A stretch of DNA of 64,000 nucleotides from Membranipora membranacea (lineage: Eukaryota > Bryozoa > Gymnolaemata > Cheilostomatida > Membraniporidae), in assembly GCA_914767715.1 (NCBI GenBank), contig OU612067.1, positions 33,144,162 to 33,208,161 of the forward strand, in the 5' to 3' direction. The position numbers were made by a program, and so were the translations under genes. The notes below the pieces were generated by a model. The model saw nothing but the letters and a program-made list of their open reading frames with translations, had not been told where the DNA came from and did not search any database. Positions 1 to 12,560 of the stretch are shown piece by piece. Within the stretch, counting starts at the first letter, position 1; each line of letters opens with the position of its first letter.

Positions 1-2833
1 TTTCGTTGCTGGTACACGGCACTTAATCCCTGACTTTCAAACCGCCGTCCGTCAAATCCGTTGGCTTGTACCTTGGACTTCTTAGCATTTGTGATAATAA
101 AGGTTTGTTCATTATGACATCACCACTCATTTTGGTCAACAGCTGGAGGAGGAGGAGGGAGTAGCATCAGATATGGGTATATATTAATGTGTTTGCAGGT
201 CCTATTATGGTGTTCCAGAAGAGAAGTCATATAATTTAGATTTGACAGATGATGTTCGAGAATAAGTCACATTCTAATGTTCTAAATTACCCAGTCAGTG
301 TGTCAGTCTTCTTTCCTCTGAGCGCCTTCATTAAGGCCACTACCATTGCTTAGCTCAACATAGTACAACCCTCAATAAACTACCAAGTCATGGGTTTAGC
401 CAAGAGGCCACATGATCGCGCAAATTTCCACTAATTCTTGCAAATTAAATTTCGAACGAATATTAGCCTGTCACACATGATTGTCATTTCCAAAATTCAT
501 AGCCCCTACTAACGATTTATGGGTGTAATCCTACTGTAATCCTCTGCAGCCAATCTAAACAATGGCCTACAGTGATAAATAAAAAATTAAACCGCGGAGA
601 AGCTGTTTCTTCTTGTTTATTATACCAACCAGTCCAGTGATTCAGCTTCTGGATATGCTTAGGCTCAACTATCCCCTCATATTTATTCAATTTGATACCC
701 CATTAGTCATTGTATCCCTTCTTCCTCTTGCTCCAGGTCCAAATCAATGAGAAGCCCCACATATTGATCAACCATTCCATATTTTTAACCAAAGTTGTTT
801 ACATAGATATGGCATTGACTTATCAATCAAAACAAGACAGGAAATCAATCAAATCTGACAGCCAATCAGATAACATTTGGTGAAAATTTACACATTCGGA
901 TTCGTGCATCGTGAACATCAAACGTTTCACGAATTCGTGGAAATCCCTATTCATACGAAATTATTCGTGAATAATTTATACGAATCGTGAGAAAACAGCC
1001 TCGTGTGGCCTTAGCTTTATACTTACATTTTTCACTATTCAGAGCTCCACTGTCACTTGGTCAGAGGTAAAACAATGAAAGGAAGGTAATGACCTTTGCC
1101 CCTCATTATGGATGTAGTTGGTTAGCCAATCAGGACCACATACCAGACTTCAAAGTAAATTTTTAGACACTAGTCTACATGGACTGTGCTCTATTACAGA
1201 CATGCATATCAGGAGGGGGAGCCTGTGGATCAAGGAGGGCCAACTCCAAAATATGCAACAATTTCGATCTAAAAAATTTTGCAAAATGTTAATTTCTGTT
1301 TGTCATAACTGTATTATGCTTGCTTGGTTTGCAAATTCCGCTGATTATGTATTGTATTTTCTGTACAACTGATCAGTTGAAATATTTATCTATCACATTA
1401 TTTGCAGCATGATCATTGAAGGCACTGAGGCATTTAATTGTGGGCGCGATGTTGCGCCATCAGCCTGTATCGTTGCATTGGTGTTATCATTGAACTGGAA
1501 TTTTGAGTCAGAAAATTGCAATAAATTGATATATCTGTGGACTGCAAATCAATGATAGCATCATTGCAACTGCACAATTGAATTTTGTAACATCACCAAC
1601 GATTATGATTTCAATTTCGCTGTACATGGCCTCCTGACTAGGTTTGTTATAAATTGTCTATTGTAATACATCAAACTTAAAACAACATAGCTATTCTCAT
1701 TACAATATTGACTTCATATCCACTTGCTCTTCGAGGTCGATCTACACTTAAATCGAGTTATCAGACCAAGAATAATACTGTTCAAAAAGAAATGTGAAAC
1801 AATCAAATTTTAAATGTTGTTGTGCAATCAAATTCATAAAACGAGTCAAGGCTGCAGCCTTTGCAGAATGATTCCCTTACTTTTGTCGTTTAGTATTCAA
1901 GTTAAAAGATGAATTGGCTATTATTTTCCTAACATTCCTGTGATTGATCGATTGAAACCCTTATAATGATTCTTAACAGCATCAGAATACTACAGTGAAG
2001 ACAAAGAGAAAGTTGCTCTTAGTAGGTGTCGGGCTACAAGACTGCGTTAGCAGGTTGTTTTGTTGAACAGAACACCAGCAACTCCGTTTTTTGCATCGTC
2101 TGTCGGCATATGAACCAGCAGTATTCACTCAGGTCATGAAAATCGAAAAAGTTTATCAGCAAGTGATCAAGGCAAATGTGACAATAACATCCCCGTGCAG
2201 AATTTGTTAATAACCTTTATATCCTTTTGACAGGAGCACCTCACTCAATGACTATGACATGACACTCCTGGTGTTCCCTGTCCACAGCAACACAAGCGTG
2301 AAAACGTGTGTTTTTGTTTTAGGCTGCTGCGCTCTCTTGCTCTGTTTATATAAGATTACAATGGAGCAATGGTTTCTTTCTGCAGACTTAGCCTTCCTTA
2401 TTTCAGATTTACCCAAGAATGGTTCATGCAAACCTCTTGAATTTTTCAAGTGTGTTACAAGGACATACCAGCGCCTGTCACTCAGCAGTATGCTACTCAA
2501 CTGTCAATACAGTAGATATCATCATTGAAGCAATAACCAACACAGCTATGAGGCAGTATAAATTGAAGACTCTCAAATTTTTGCCCGAATCCCGGGCTAA
2601 TTAAGCTAGAGCATCCTGGGAAGGCACTCCTGTTAACAAGTTTATGTGCAACAGAATGGATTATCTTGATTAAGTTGTTACTCCTCCAGGGCCTGCCCTA
2701 CAAATTTGGTTCCCTAACCCTTTCTTGTTTGAAAACTGTGTTTAAATTTATGGAATACAAGTTATTGTTATGGTTAAGCGTTATTGATACAGCGGGAGGT
2801 GATTATTGTATGGAACTCTGATTTCTGATTCAG
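1..2833. other. No recognised gene; left flank of receptor copy 1
   Basis: No exon of the receptor family and no known domain is recognised here. Open frames between about 2.25 and 2.6 kb are short, overlap on both strands and match no family I know. One of them follows a TTTCAG acceptor-like site at about 2407, so an unrelated or decayed exon is possible. Around 890-1005 there is a cluster of TTCGTGA / TCACGAA words in both orientations, including the palindrome CACGAATTCGTG. This looks like the end of a DNA transposon, but no partner end was found. Confidence 0.4.
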
Positions 2834-4633
2834 CTCCTTCTCGGCCACGAAATTTAGCTTCTTGAACTCCTTCAAAGACTCAAGAATCTGGAAGAGAGAG
2901 ATGGAGGTATCATGTGATATGGACAGTAAATCTTCTTTGTTAACCAGCTGTTTACATTAAGCATAGCTAAGCTCTGCTTCAAAGTTGATAACATGATTAC
3001 CTTGTGGCTATGGGAAAACTAGTGGTACAAGTCTCTTTAATAATGCGATGCATTCTCTCTTTTTTTCATATTATCTCAGAACTCAGCTGTGCCTTATTAA
3101 ATTTCAGAACTCCCTGTCAATCAACTGTGCCCCCTGGCGTACTGGGACATATAAGAAAGCATATGGGAGCAAATTTCCTAACATGTCAGCAGACAGTGAA
3201 CAAAGAGGTTATGCAACCCAGGAGTATCGATTGAGATATGCGTATGCTGATGTTAATACAGAATTATCATTGTGTATATAAGACCATGTAATAACCAGGA
3301 TCTCTGCTCTGAATATGAAGTTCTCACCATAACAACTCCTTCCCTACACAATAGAAGAAATCAATAAAATCAAAAAATCCTATACATGCATTGTTGGTCA
3401 CCGAAATGTAATGTACAAGCCAAACAACCTCTCACTTCCATAATTGTTTGATAAATTAAATTTGAATATCTTCATTCTCAGGAGAACTTGTGCAATAGTA
3501 AATGAGTCAATTATTGATAGCCTTTATTTAGAGTTGAGAGATGAATATCAACAATAGATTTATTTTATTTTGTTGAAAGTTCTACTGTCTTTAGGTCCAC
3601 AAATAGCTCCCCACTGTTGTGACTTCATGGAATGAGAGCTGTATTCATGTTGTTTAGGACGCTCCTCAATACCCAAATGGTGATATATTACACAACCAGG
3701 TTTGTCGATCTTCAATTGTTGTTTGATCCGGCCAATTTGAGTTTGCTCTTACAGGGGCACCATTGCATCATCTGTTTCATCGGTTGGGGTGCTCGCAGTT
3801 GGAGCTCTAGGGTCCTTTGAATGCGATATGCTGCATGGCATATTATGTTCTTTATTTCGGAATTAATATTTATCGATGAGAAAAATTAACCTTAAATCTC
3901 TGTTTCAGTATGAATGTACCAATGGTGGTCTCTTAAATCAAACATTGTCCACCAGAAAAGGACACTCCTGTGGTTATGAACCGTATGAGAATGTTAGCTG
4001 TACTGTTAGAGCGGTGAACAGTGCAGGTGTGAGTAAAGACAGCCATTCATCTGGTAGATCTGGTTGTGCAGGTGAGTCGGTCATCAAATAGAAGATGACT
4101 CCTACGGCCAGCAGTCAACAGTGTGTCTTTGCTAGCCATGACACCTAACCAGGTTGCATTGATCATGTTCAGGGCTGTAGGTACAGGTTTCACATAATGA
4201 TGATTATCAATTGCACAATACCAAAAACATGCAAAGTTGTAACATAAATATTGGAAACTTGTATCACAGATAGTTTAAGTTTAGCTGATTGTAAAAGAGT
4301 AAACAGTATTGGATTGAGTGACAAGCTTTAGTTATTTTCCTGTTCAAGTTAAAATCAAACTGAATGTTTTATCAAAAATTGCCAAATCGTTTTTTTTCTA
4401 GAACCTCAACTGATTGGGAGGCTAGCTGAGTTTCTTTGCGATGATATTTTTCAGGGAAAGAGACAGCTCCATCTGAATATAACACATTCTGTGAGTATGA
4501 CCTATATATTAAAGACTGTTTGCTTTAATCCAACCACTCATTTTACTCTTACTAATTGTGATTTGGCAAATAATGTCAATGTGTATGAAGGTACAATTGG
4601 ACTGAATTCAGTTGTGCCATTTAGTATTGTTAT

Positions 4634-4637
<4 letters not shown>

Positions 4638-4678
<41 letters not shown>
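4638..4678. repeat. (TA)n microsatellite
   Basis: About 20 uninterrupted TA units in an intron of copy 1. They create spurious Tyr/Ile-rich frames on both strands. Confidence 0.95.
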
Positions 4679-4681
<3 letters not shown>

Positions 4682-4696
4682 AAGTATATATATTAT

Positions 4697-4880
4697 CAGG
4701 GCTCTCAAACTGGGAGTTTTAGAAACCTGATTTTTGGCGTACTGTGCCGCGGAGTGGCGCCTTGAGGGCGCGAAACGCCTGAGCACAAACAGCTTGGGGG
4801 CTCTGAAAGCCCCCCCAACGGGGTTCGGGGAAGCGCCCCGGATGCAGAAGCCTAGAGAGTGATTTATGACTCTACAGATG
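4697..4880. repeat. GC-rich hairpin repeat, possible hAT-derived end
   Basis: It opens with CAGGGCTCTCAAACTGGGAG, which resembles the terminal inverted repeat of Charlie-like hAT elements. The interior is strikingly GC-rich for this locus, with small hairpins (GCGCC..GGCGC and GGGGGCT..AGCCCCC). No matching right end or target duplication was found, so it may be truncated. It lies in the copy 1 intron after the first FN3-6 exon. Confidence 0.4.
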
Positions 4881-5175
4881 AATTCCAACGGGTTATGAGG
4901 TATGATATTTTAAGTCTCAAGTTACCAGCAAATCGTAAAATAAAAGAATATAACTGTAAACTGCCAGATAGACACCGCCATCGACAGACGCAAAAACATG
5001 CAAGAATACGAGTCGACCGCACATACAAATAGCCAGGTTATGAAAGCTGAACCCAATCTCAGACTTTCAAGTCTGATTTATTACCTGAACAGTTCGGTAG
5101 CATTCACAAATGGTAAATTACAGCCATATATGTCCATTGGCTAAGAACAATTTCAGCATTCAGCACTGGTGATTG

Positions 5176-5315
5176 CACAGGTGTACTCCAAAACCTGGGA
5201 CTTTGGCAATGTTTGACTGCCCTCCTTGAGTTTTTGTTGTTTTGTCAACAAAAACTCAGGGGGGGGGGGCTGTCAAACATTGGCAAAGTCCCAGGTTTCT
5301 TGGAGTAGACCTGTG
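5176..5315. repeat. Long inverted repeat (hairpin), about 60-bp arms
   Basis: CACAGGTGTACTCC..CCTGGGACTTTG on the left is mirrored by CAAAGTCCCAGG..GGAGTAGACCTGTG on the right. The arms are near-perfect and meet at TTTTTGTTG / CAACAAAAA. An 11-base G run sits in the right arm. It is either a foldback element or a hairpin-forming transcript segment. It is intronic in copy 1. Confidence 0.8.
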
Positions 5316-6489
5316 GGTGATCGAGCTAAGGTCTGATGGCACATTAATATCAGCTTCCTTAATAACAGAGGGTAAAGTTATGCTGAGCTATGTTCCCATT
5401 GCAGGGCAGTACATCAGGCCGTATATTTTATGAATGCTCCAGGGCCCTGTGATTGACTTGATCTTGATCTCTTGGCTCCATTGGTTTGGGTCTGGACTAA
5501 CTAACTAAGGTCACGGTGTGGTGTGTTGGATGAAATTAGCTTTACTTTTTCATAACCTGTGTTGTAGTCTAATTCTGTTTGAGACACTAGATCTTTATGG
5601 ATGGCATGATCATTGAGTTTAATGAGTTCATAGGCATGATGGATAAATTTATGTTCTATCAAGGAGTATAAGGTCCGAAGGATTACTCCCTGGTTGTATG
5701 TACATACATAATCTGATTGATGACAATATTCTGCTGTTACCATATAATAGCTGCATAACATTAGTCTTTGTTAAATAATTAGATCTACAGAAAATGCAAT
5801 GAGAGGGACAGTGAAGAATAGGAGAATCTTAGCGGACACAAAATATCATAGCCTTAGATACTAAGTTAGTAAGATGCGTATCATACTTCACAGCATCAGA
5901 TGTTTGTTTACAATTTGTAGAACTTAGGACTCTTTGTAAGCAATTCCCCAACAAAAATCTTAGCTGAGTGTAAGGGAAAATCCGAGTTTTGCTCTTATTC
6001 TGAAATGCCCTGAGTCAATCAACAGGATATCATTCTTGATCGATTACACTGGGCAAAGGGCTGACAATCTGCAGTGACCTCCTATTACGTTGAGTTGAAG
6101 TGATAATAACTAACAATGGAGATCTTCAGACTATGATTACAGAGAGATGCACCACAGGGGAGCTGAGTGAGTACAGTGTGTTGATCACAGTCCTGATATG
6201 GTATAATCCAAAGACAGGTTACTCGAAACTCGTTTGAATTTTCCTTTGCTAATGTATTGATTATATTATATTGGCTATTGTCTGTTTTTTGATAGGATGA
6301 TGATCAATGTGAATTCACAACCTATCTACAGCCGCAGAGATTATCAGGTTTGTTCCAGAAGACGGGCAGTCGATGTTTCCTCGTCTGTATTCAGTGATCT
6401 GCATATATCATTGCCATAGACTATTGATGGCTAGCGATGCAAAGCGTAATACTGATGATCAGTTTGGCCATTAAAGAGGTAGGAATCGA

Positions 6490-6830
6490 AGAGGGTGCAC
6501 GGGGATTAATCATGTGTAGTGACAGGCAAGACCATTGGCTGATCAATGTAATTAGAGGTGGAGAATGGCCTTGGTCTCCGCCTCTAACAGCCAGTCCACG
6601 GTGCGTTGTCAAGTGGTCAAGTGTGTTATATAAGAAATTGTGATTCGCAGACACCCATAAATAAAGTTGAATAGAAGCTATGATATAGCTATTGTTGTGT
6701 TGGCTCATCACACTTGGGATTATAGGGTTTAATTACAACGGTCAATTTCAATCTTGACAACGGTATCTAGGCAACCTCTAAAACCATAAATCATAACGTC
6801 AAAATTGACCAATAAGAGCTCGTATATTTT
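6490..6830 (+). repeat. Dispersed repeat, copy A
   Basis: Shared with 41095-41345 in inverse orientation. Words common to both, in order, are GGTGCAC.GGGATT, AGAGG..GAGA..GGCCTTG, TCAAGTGGTCAAGTGT and CTAGGCAACCTCT.AAACCATAAATCA. This is an unclassified interspersed element. No coding content is recognised. Confidence 0.6.
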
Positions 6831-7970
6831 GAAGCGGATGATTTGAAATCATCGGAACTGGGCGATTTCGTATGACATCAGTCATAATTTCACCACTTTC
6901 CATTGACATTATTGGAATGAAAATTTATTGGGCATGTGTATCACACAATCCCGCATCAGCTTGTCTGATTCCCATTAAAAATAATTCACTGCTTCTCCTC
7001 TTAATTCCGAAAAAGCAGGATGAATTTGAATGCTGCTAACCCAATTTGAATTTGATATGGCTGGGTGATCGCTTTACATTGACTGGCCCTTATATACCGG
7101 TCGAGCCACTTTAACAAAAGAAACAGAATAATAATTAGCAAAATCCATACATGTGATTCAGCTTAATCAAATGACAGGGAAGAAATTAGGTTTGCAAGTT
7201 ACATTCGGATGTCATGCTCATTTTATTTTATAGATGTTCAAACCTTATGTAGCAGCCCTCCAGTGATTTCAAATGCTGTCATACTAGGTGATGCAATTCA
7301 AGAGAAGAAGGCTCCACATTGTTTTATCGATGTCAGGATAATTTTATATCGCCTGGAGAAGGGACCTTCACCTGTAAGAGAACCGACAATGGCTTTTTTT
7401 GGCTCGGTCGAACCTTATCTGTAAATCTAGAAATACTTACATGTGAGTAGGTACAGACCGGGCAACGTTCGACAGGCTTCAATGGATGGATTGGCAGCAC
7501 CCGATCTAGCCTGGAACAATCAGTGTGAACCCATCAAGTTTCCCTTTGGGTGATATTGAATATACACAACAATCTTCTAACCATATAGCAAAGGTTTTAT
7601 AGGATTCAGAAACATTAAAACATTCAATTTGCCTGCCTTCAATAAATCCGGACCTATGAGTGTGTAACAAGTAAGCAAAACTCCAGGTGAAGCCACTCCT
7701 CTTGCACTAGGGTTCAGTCGGGTTTACCTTTTAACCATTCAACCATCTACCATTTGGTTATGAAACCTATCTGAGGTACCATAAGTGTTTATATGATTTA
7801 CAAAGATGTAATATCACAGAAAGATTCTACTTTTTACCAGTATGTTGGTCTTATAATGGGAGTCTGTTTATGCACTTTAATACTATGTAGAAGTGTAAGA
7901 TGTGTACACACATTGAATGAGCACAGGATGTGTTTTCATATTAAGCATTACAACAATATATTCTTGACAG

Positions 7971-8305
7971 GTGTCATTGTTGGCAGTGTAGTACCTGTTA
8001 TGGTTATGGTCTTGATGGTTCTCTTGATAATTTTCCTGGAAAGGCAGAGACTTTCATCGGCAAAGAATGCAGAAGTTACAGAAAGCAGACAAGAGGACAG
8101 ACCACCTACTTACATGGAGGTTGAGCTTCAGCCTTCTGGTACTCAGGATATAACAGAATATGAAGAGGTCGGCAGTTTACCTATGGTTGTAGCTAAAAGC
8201 GGCGAGCCAGAATGTGTGAACAGTCAAATAATGAATCCTCACGAGTCACTGGATACCATTTCTGAGAATGAAGGGGCAGATCACCTGTATGAAGGTCTGA
8301 AGTGA
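7971..8305 (+). pseudogene. Copy 1 transmembrane and tail exon (open frame)
   Basis: The frame is open from the acceptor TTGACAG to a TGA stop. It encodes a hydrophobic helix of about 23 residues (IVGSVVPVMVMVLMVLLIIF), a basic stop-transfer and an acidic tail. PPTYMEVEL and TEYEEV are kept, as is the final LYEGL. Two other tail tyrosines conserved in copies 2 and 3 are replaced: PEYEN became PECVN and NPYES became NPHES. With the upstream exons broken it is probably no longer made as a receptor, although a short membrane protein from a local start cannot be excluded. Confidence 0.7.
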
Positions 8306-9157
8306 TAACTGTGCTTGAGTATCGCATCTAGAAAGTGCATATAGGTCATTTTCAGCAGCAAATTTATTATAACAACACATATCCAGTTGTCTGCCCAGTG
8401 GATAACAATAGTAGCAGCAGTTGTAGACAACTCTGAGTTGCAAGCGATATGAAAAATCTATTCAACTAATTCACTTATTCCACTCTATGTTCTGTCTGAG
8501 ATAATCGTATATTGATAGTTTGCTTCAACTGATAAACACCAACTGTCCTGCCGCACTGACGTTTTCAGACGAAGATTAATTATTAACACTCTGAATAATA
8601 ATTAGGTGATAATTTATAATGTTTTTTTTCTCTCGGCCAAATTTTGTGTGGCTGTTTGAATTAAAACCAGATCTCTTGGAAACCTCGATGTTTTTTCCAT
8701 AATCTTTCTTTTTTTTCACTGACAAAGAAGTTTTGATCCCAATGATGGTTTAGGATAATTTTCTCCTTGCCGCCTGGTATTGTGTTAACCTTATCAGAGT
8801 CAGATTCTTTGCGTTCAACTTGTTTAGCATATATCAATGAATTATGAAAAATATACTCGATAAAGATGCCAAGTTCCACTTTCAACGACTATGTCCAAGT
8901 GCCTTGTTAGGAAAGAGCACACACTAAACTTAATACAAATAGAGATATTTCATTAAACCACATTGTCCATACACCCAGGTATTTTATGTGACAAACTTCC
9001 AACCCAACTTGTCTCTGATTGGCTAGTTGATTAGTAGTATTAGCTAGTTAGTAATTCATAGCTGGAGGGTGGAGACTGGAGACTCCTTCACTAGTCTCCC
9101 TAGTTGAAAGGCTACTGTTGTGCCCCTGCAGACTGAGACTGAGACTGACAGAGAATC
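8306..9157. other. 3' flank of copy 1, non-coding
   Basis: The stretch around 8740-8820 (CTGGTATTGTGTTAACCTTATCAGA) is recognisably related to the 3' flanks of copy 2 (about 29145) and copy 3 (about 51970). The duplicated units therefore extended past the coding region. No other gene is seen. Confidence 0.5.
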
Positions 9158-10087
9158 ATGTATAATGATTCATCGTCTGATGAAGATTTTATAATAGCAG
9201 CAGCAACTGTTATAACAGCGGTACAAGTTGCTGCTAAGGACAAGGAAAGGGTGAGAGAAATATAATTAATATATAATATATCATCATGATCATCATTACT
9301 TACACTCATGTACCCCCAGACCCACGCACAGCACACACAGCCTGGGACCAACAGGTCAGAGGCTGTCTGCTCACCCACTCCACACCACCCCATCCCATGT
9401 GCAAACTATGAAGCCCACAGGGAGACAACGGTGAGTCAACCACGCGCAAACTGGTGGCGCTCATGAGTGGGGCTATGTTTAATAGTAATATTGTCTATGG
9501 TTATATATTATGTTAAAATATACTATACTGTAATACTATATTATCTATGAATCACAGCGTAGCCTCAGAATTGCTATAGTCATTCATATTTTAGGCAAGT
9601 GATATGAGAAAAGGAAAGCTGTGGGAGGGGGCAATCACATCGAGTAGACACACTAAAGGGGCTTACTATACCTTGGTACCTAAATTTATTTGAGATACCA
9701 CATCTGACGACCTTGCCAACAATCGAGTTGGAACATTTCGAAACTATTTCCGTCTTAGTACGAGTGAATTTAATTATGCGCTAGACAAAATAAGTCCCTT
9801 AATACAAAAAACAGAGCACAGAGATGAGGGAATGTATAAACCTTTAAATGCGACTCATGGTGACGCGGCGGTACCTGGCTACCGGATCGTCGATGACGTC
9901 CCTGCATTATGGGTGGTGCGTGTCGGTAGCAAGCTTGTCATCTATAATACCGGACACATGTGCAGCCATCTATGACAGTCTGAAGCATGAGCTTCTTTCA
10001 ACCCCAACTACTGTGGACGAATGGCTGGCGATCTCCAACACTCTCAAGGAAAATTGGAATTTCCCAAATGCGATGTTGATGTACTAA
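9158..10087 (+). pseudogene. PIF/Harbinger transposase, broken N-terminal half
   Basis: Exon 1 (9158-9250) encodes a serine/aspartate-rich start (MYNDSSSDEDF..) typical of animal Harbinger transposases and ends at a GTGAGA donor. The body (about 9600-10087) carries hallmark family segments: GAYYTLVPKF, FRNYFRLSTSEFNY, ISPLIQKT, RYLATGSSMTSLHYG, PTTVDEWLAI and ENWNFPNA. A stop follows GAYYTLVPKFI. A frameshift near 9850 separates ISPLIQKT from RYLATG. The frame ends right after WNFPNA, where the family normally enters the DDE catalytic region, which is missing here. It encodes part of a cut-and-paste transposase and cannot be active as it stands. Confidence 0.8.
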
Positions 10088-11284
10088 GGTTCTAAATCTC
10101 GATGTTACTGTCCGATGAACGTTTGCCCTTGTGATTATATGTTAACTATTATAAAATCATAGCTATATGTTTAGATGTTTACTAAAGTATATGATATTAA
10201 GTTCTTCACTTGTTTTACTCTTGCAGTGGCAGTACCTGTGGGGCTGAAATTCAGCATCCGTGCATGCTTTGACCAAACCTTGTTTTAGACAAAGCGTTTT
10301 GACAGTGAAAATAATAATTAAACATAAATATCACTAGTTATTTATTAATCATATTTGGCTTGTTCTTACTTTTAATGTCGCATAGGCCTACTTCCCAACT
10401 TATCATGTGCTTGTACTAATGGGCTTGTGTCAGGAGTTGTCCCTTATTATAGGGGGCGCTGAACAGATGAGACCATAAATTGGCACTTTTTTATTTAAGC
10501 TATCATTGGAGCAGATCACACTTTATAGTCTGGCAGCCAGGGAAATTAAGATAGAAACAAAATGGGGGTAATTTCATAGACGGAGTATGCTGACCCACTT
10601 TATGAGACAAAAATTGACTGCGAACATAATTTGATATTCATTATATTTTATAATATAATAAATATATATCATTAAAATAAAGAGAAATAATAATATTCCA
10701 GCTTTGAATTTTGAAAATAATATAAATCCAACCTGAAAATATTGATTGGAGAAAAGAAATTCAGAACAGCATATATATATTTTATGTTATTGTAATACAA
10801 AACAATTCCATATTTAATACAATAACTTAAAATGTATATGGAATTTGTTTGCAAAACAAATTTAGCTGTATATTTCATGACACCTTCTTTCCTGACGCTG
10901 AATTTTGTTGTGATTGATCAGGTTTTTATAATTCAATGTATTTTTATTTAAATTAAATTGTATTTCAAATCAAGATTTTCCAATACTTTTTTATTTCAGC
11001 ATATAGGTCAGATTTTTGGATTACTGAATAAAAATATCAATTGTAGTTATCAGAAACCGAGGAGTTTTTACAACAAAATGTCTCATCTGCTTCCTTTATG
11101 GCTTTTATAAAACTTTGCAAAAGTATGGTCTCATCTGTAAATAATCAAGGGAGATTACTCCGAAAAACGCAACAAAATATTGCATTTGCACACAATACAC
11201 ATGTTGTACTCATTTAGTGCAATGTTTTACTCCTTTTATACCCATTATTATACTCATATTTATACTCATAATATCCACTGTTGT

Positions 11285-11535
11285 CATATCAGACCATGGT
11301 TAATCGTATCAAGTCATAATAGTTCATATCAGGTCATACTAAGTCATAAATCATACCAGGTCATAATCATTCATATCAGGTCATACTATAATGTCAGACC
11401 TTGCTAAAATTCATACCAAGTCATAATAATTCATATCAGGACATACTAAGTCATATCATACCATGTTAAATCATACCAAGTAGTACTCATTCCTATCAAG
11501 TCATTCTAAGTCATATCATAGACATACCTTGTCAT
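11285..11535. repeat. Imperfect tandem repeat of TCATATCAGG / TCATACTAAG
   Basis: About 250 bases are built from roughly 10-base words such as TCATATCAGG, TCATACTAAG and TCATACCAAG in loose alternation. Unit length drifts and there are no spacers, so this is degenerate satellite-like DNA. Confidence 0.8.
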
Positions 11536-12110
11536 AGCAGAGAAATTAAATGTGCATAGCGCGAACAATTTTGGGGGTCTTTTTACACCAGCAATGTATG
11601 TCACATTAAACTGTGACATTGAATTCATTTGAAAATTAAAAATAATGATTTTTGAGGTTGGGCGGTCTTTTAATTTGGAGTGACATTATTTATGTAGGTG
11701 TGTAATTGTAGGAGCAATTGGCGGGAAACATTTGATGACAACTAAGCCATACAATGCCGGCTCTGAATACCACAACTACAAAGGTCAGGAATCGATCATA
11801 CTAATTGCCCTTTGTGACGCCAATTACAGGTGCGTAATTTTAATACAATGCCAAGCCTCGCCTCAGCCCCGACGAGAGAGTAGTTTCGCTTGTCCTGTGG
11901 CGGAGGGGGTGGACAACCTTATTTATATATTGACCATAGTGCTATGGCTTATCTGGTGTAGTCTGAATGACCAGCTTGGTTGGTCAGGCTGCTCATTACT
12001 TATTATATTATTTCCAAGCCCATTTTATATAATATTATACAACCATGACTTGGAAAGTTATACTGTTAATTTTGCACATGCGCGTGGTAATTCTGAGAGC
12101 GGTTCTTTGC

Positions 12111-12233
12111 AGCCCTCAGACTGAAAATCGAGGAGTTGTGGCACCTTGTTATCATCAACTACTCTACTCTTTTGAAGAGGAGAGGAGTTGATAGCATTCT
12201 GCCACAACTCCTCCGATTTGCAGTCTGAGGGCT
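12111..12233. repeat. Hairpin with about 58-bp arms and tiny loop
   Basis: AGCCCTCAGACTG.AAATCG on the left pairs with CGATTTGCAGTCTGAGGGCT on the right. Inside that, GGAGTTGTGGCA pairs with TGCCACAACTCC and CATCAACTACTC with GAGGAGTTGATAG. The loop is only a few bases. It could be a palindromic MITE or a long pre-miRNA-like hairpin. The sequence alone does not decide. Confidence 0.85.
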
Positions 12234-12560
12234 TGTACTATGATAGCGGCAGTAGGAAAACAATATCAAAATATATGCTGGAAAGTTGTGCTATTTTTAT
12301 GGCATTGATTTGATACCCAATTCTTTTTGCAGTTTCACAATTGTCGATATCGGAGTGCAGGGAATACATAATCTTGTCCGGTAGCTACGCAAAGCTTATT
12401 ATCACTAGGCTCGGGCTGCCCACGACCGCACTGCTATCATGGCCATGGTAGCAGTCCGGTCGTTGGCATTGAAAGACGAAATAATTTGACAATACCAAAA
12501 CTTGAGTCAAAATTACTGTTTTGTTTTAGATTTCACTAATATTTTCTTTTGTTCGTTCAG

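Larger units (their letters stand above)
2834..8305 (+). pseudogene. Receptor copy 1: decayed 3' half (FN3-4 to tail)
   Basis: Relic of the lectin/FN3/CCP receptor family. Exons were placed by alignment to copies 2 and 3: FN3-4 at 2834-2925 and 3108-3347, FN3-5 at 3595-3699 and 3909-4071, FN3-6 at 4402-4490 and about 6000-6166, linker exon 6296-6347, CCP 7234-7442, TM/tail 7971-8305. Exons for the signal peptide, lectin domain, FN3-1 to 3, FN3-7 and FN3-8 are absent. Lesions: a stop in the first FN3-4 exon (LAF-G-TP became LAS-stop-TP), a 2-nt insertion and lost donor in its second exon, a 5-nt loss and stop in 3595-3699, a lost 5' part in the second FN3-6 exon, and a 4-nt net loss in CCP. 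Exons 3909-4071, 4402-4490, 6296-6347 and 7971-8305 still read open. The FN3-5 sequence groups with copy 3, not with copies 2 and 4. Confidence 0.85.

Noticed and set aside
2252-2604. Overlapping frames on both strands, one vaguely FN3-like
   Set aside because: No alignment to any receptor exon, no conserved tryptophan or border phases. Kept only as a remark in the left-flank entry.
4538-4888. 116-residue minus-strand frame rich in Tyr/Ile
   Set aside because: Created by the (TA)n tract and the GC-rich repeat.
11285-11535. CRISPR-like repeat array
   Set aside because: Units are about 10 bases, degenerate, without unique spacers, in eukaryotic DNA.
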